64,000 nucleotides of DNA from positions 186,001 to 250,000 of the forward strand of contig NZ_PGES01000001.1 in the NCBI RefSeq assembly GCF_002797895.1, read 5' to 3'. The notes under the pieces were generated by a model that had not been told where the DNA came from, searched no databases, and saw nothing but the letters and a program-made list of their open reading frames with translations. Both the position numbers and the translations under genes were made by a program. This DNA is from Janthinobacterium sp. 67. GTDB taxonomy: Bacteria > Pseudomonadota > Gammaproteobacteria > Burkholderiales > Burkholderiaceae_D. Positions 62,971 to 64,000 of the stretch are shown piece by piece. The number at the start of each line of letters is the position of its first letter. Within the stretch, counting starts at the first letter, position 1.

Positions 62971-64000
62971 AGACGACCGCCGACACCGCGCTGATCGACG
63001 CCTGGCGCGCCGCCTGGCCCGAAGCCCTGGCCGTGTGGAGCAAATTCACGCGCTTGCGCGATCCGAGCCTGTGCGCCAGTCGCGTCGAGGCCAGCAAGCA
63101 AGGCTTGTCCGGCAGTTTCGCCATGATACGGCTGCTGGACCAGAGCGTCGTGGTGGACTTGCCGCTGGTGACGGAGCTGGGCCTGGACGACTATGCGCTG
63201 GAAGTGCTCGCCCATGAAATCGGCCACCACATCCTCGCGCCGGGCAGCGCCAGTGACCAGTTCCGCCTGCTGGCGCGCATGCGCCGCGCCTTGCCGACCC
63301 TGGAACAGCACGCGCCCATGGTGGCCAATCTGTACACGGACCTGTTCATCAACGACCGCCTGCAGCGCCAGGCGAACCTGCGCATGGCCGATATCTACCG
63401 CAAGCTGGAGCAGGGACGCTCTGTGGAAGCCAAGGCCAACGGCGGCGTATGGACCCTGTACATGCGCATCTATGAAAACCTGTGGCAGCTGGAAAAGGGA
63501 GAGCTCGGTGGCGGCCACGCTGACGAGCGGCTGGACACGGACGCCTGGCTCGGCGCGCGCCTGATACGCGTCTACGCGAACGACTGGATGCTGGCGGCGG
63601 GCCGCTTCGCCACCTTGCTGCTGCCTTACCTGGTGGAAGACACGGACGCTCTGAGCCCCAGCCGCTATCTGCTCGATACGCGCGACGCGGCGCGCGGCTG
63701 CCAGACGTATGGCGCGCAGCAGATCGAGGATGACGAGGAGGACGGCGCCATCCATCCCGTGCACGACAAACGCATCTCGGGCCTCGACGGGGACGAAGCG
63801 CCTGCAGAGCCGGCGGCCAGGCAGGGCGGCGGCCAGCTGCGCGAACCGTTCGAACTGGGCGACATTCTAAAGGCGTCGGGCGTGGACCTGAGCGACCATG
63901 AAATCGCCATCCGCTATTACCGCGAACGGGCCTTGCCGCACCTGGTGGCCTTCCCCAGCCGCCCCGCGCCCGAGTCGCAGGAGCCGCAGATGGAAGGGCT
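62967..64000 (+). CDS. HExxH metallopeptidase-like protein (partial, runs off the window)
   Basis: 344 codons are visible. VLAHEIGHHILAPGS near residue 85 is a zinc-binding HExxH motif. Further on are a helical region and an acidic linker (IEDDEEDGAIHP). The layout fits proteins with an N-terminal metallopeptidase-like domain and a C-terminal von Willebrand factor A domain (DUF2201 type), which often pair with MoxR ATPases; the A domain would lie beyond the window. ATGA overlap with the preceding gene. Confidence 0.78.
   Translation, partial: MKTTADTALIDAWRAAWPEALAVWSKFTRLRDPSLCASRVEASKQGLSGSFAMIRLLDQSVVVDLPLVTELGLDDYALEVLAHEIGHHILAPGSASDQFRLLARMRRALPTLEQHAPMVANLYTDLFINDRLQRQANLRMADIYRKLEQGRSVEAKANGGVWTLYMRIYENLWQLEKGELGGGHADERLDTDAWLGARLIRVYANDWMLAAGRFATLLLPYLVEDTDALSPSRYLLDTRDAARGCQTYGAQQIEDDEEDGAIHPVHDKRISGLDGDEAPAEPAARQGGGQLREPFELGDILKASGVDLSDHEIAIRYYRERALPHLVAFPSRPAPESQEPQMEG

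Overview
The window looks like a chromosomal segment from a betaproteobacterium of the family Oxalobacteraceae, most likely Janthinobacterium or a close relative. This rests on the high GC content, the housekeeping order cysS–DNA glycosylase–accA–tilS–lysC–tRNA-Ser, the short palindromic intergenic repeats, and the mix of anaerobic genes and a single-module polyamino-acid synthetase. The assignment is by recognition, not by a database search.

Region 1 (1–5164) is core genome: the end of cysS, a 3-methyladenine DNA glycosylase, accA, tilS, lysC and tRNA-Ser(GCU). Region 2 (about 5151–23535) is a genomic island. A 15-bp piece of the 3' end of tRNA-Ser is repeated exactly at 23521–23535, and a complete P4-type tyrosine integrase sits beside the tRNA. 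Its cargo is a signalling module (double-receiver histidine kinase, 1340-aa hybrid kinase, HD-GYP response regulator), an IS66 element, a repeat-rich patch, a mosaic of IS256 and IS3 remnants, and a very large STAND-type NTPase with an N-terminal PD-(D/E)xK nuclease. That last gene resembles the Avs anti-phage proteins but is interrupted by a single in-frame amber codon at 21048–21050.

Region 3 (23774–35021) holds a secreted protein, a DUF2325 gene behind a Fur-like box, a MarR–ClC pair, an alpha/beta hydrolase, a membrane-anchored TlpA-like thioredoxin, a DmeR/DmeF-type metal efflux pair with an intact operator, YjdM, an RlmN/Cfr-family radical SAM enzyme, small conserved proteins, a TrpF-like protein and a LysR regulator. 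Region 4 (34999–39615) encodes a 1351-aa single-module NRPS with the architecture of epsilon-poly-lysine synthetase (A–T, six membrane segments, three tandem C-terminal domains), followed by its own phosphopantetheinyl transferase.

Region 5 (39764–46115) is an anaerobic block: nrdG and a class III ribonucleotide reductase split into a large subunit and a 66-aa glycyl-radical polypeptide, behind two NrdR-like boxes 31 bp apart, and divergent ubiU–ubiV–ubiT for oxygen-independent ubiquinone synthesis. Region 6 (46251–52484) has a periplasmic binding-like protein and an aspT–aspT–aspD aspartate/alanine exchange operon. Region 7 (52662–57381) is a TolC–HlyD–two ABC-2 permease export operon without an ATPase gene. 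Region 8 (57442–59870) is a LysR gene divergent from an alpha/beta hydrolase and a glutathione S-transferase. Region 9 (59945–64000) is a tightly overlapping operon of a MoxR-like AAA+ ATPase, two unknown proteins and a HExxH protein cut off by the window edge.
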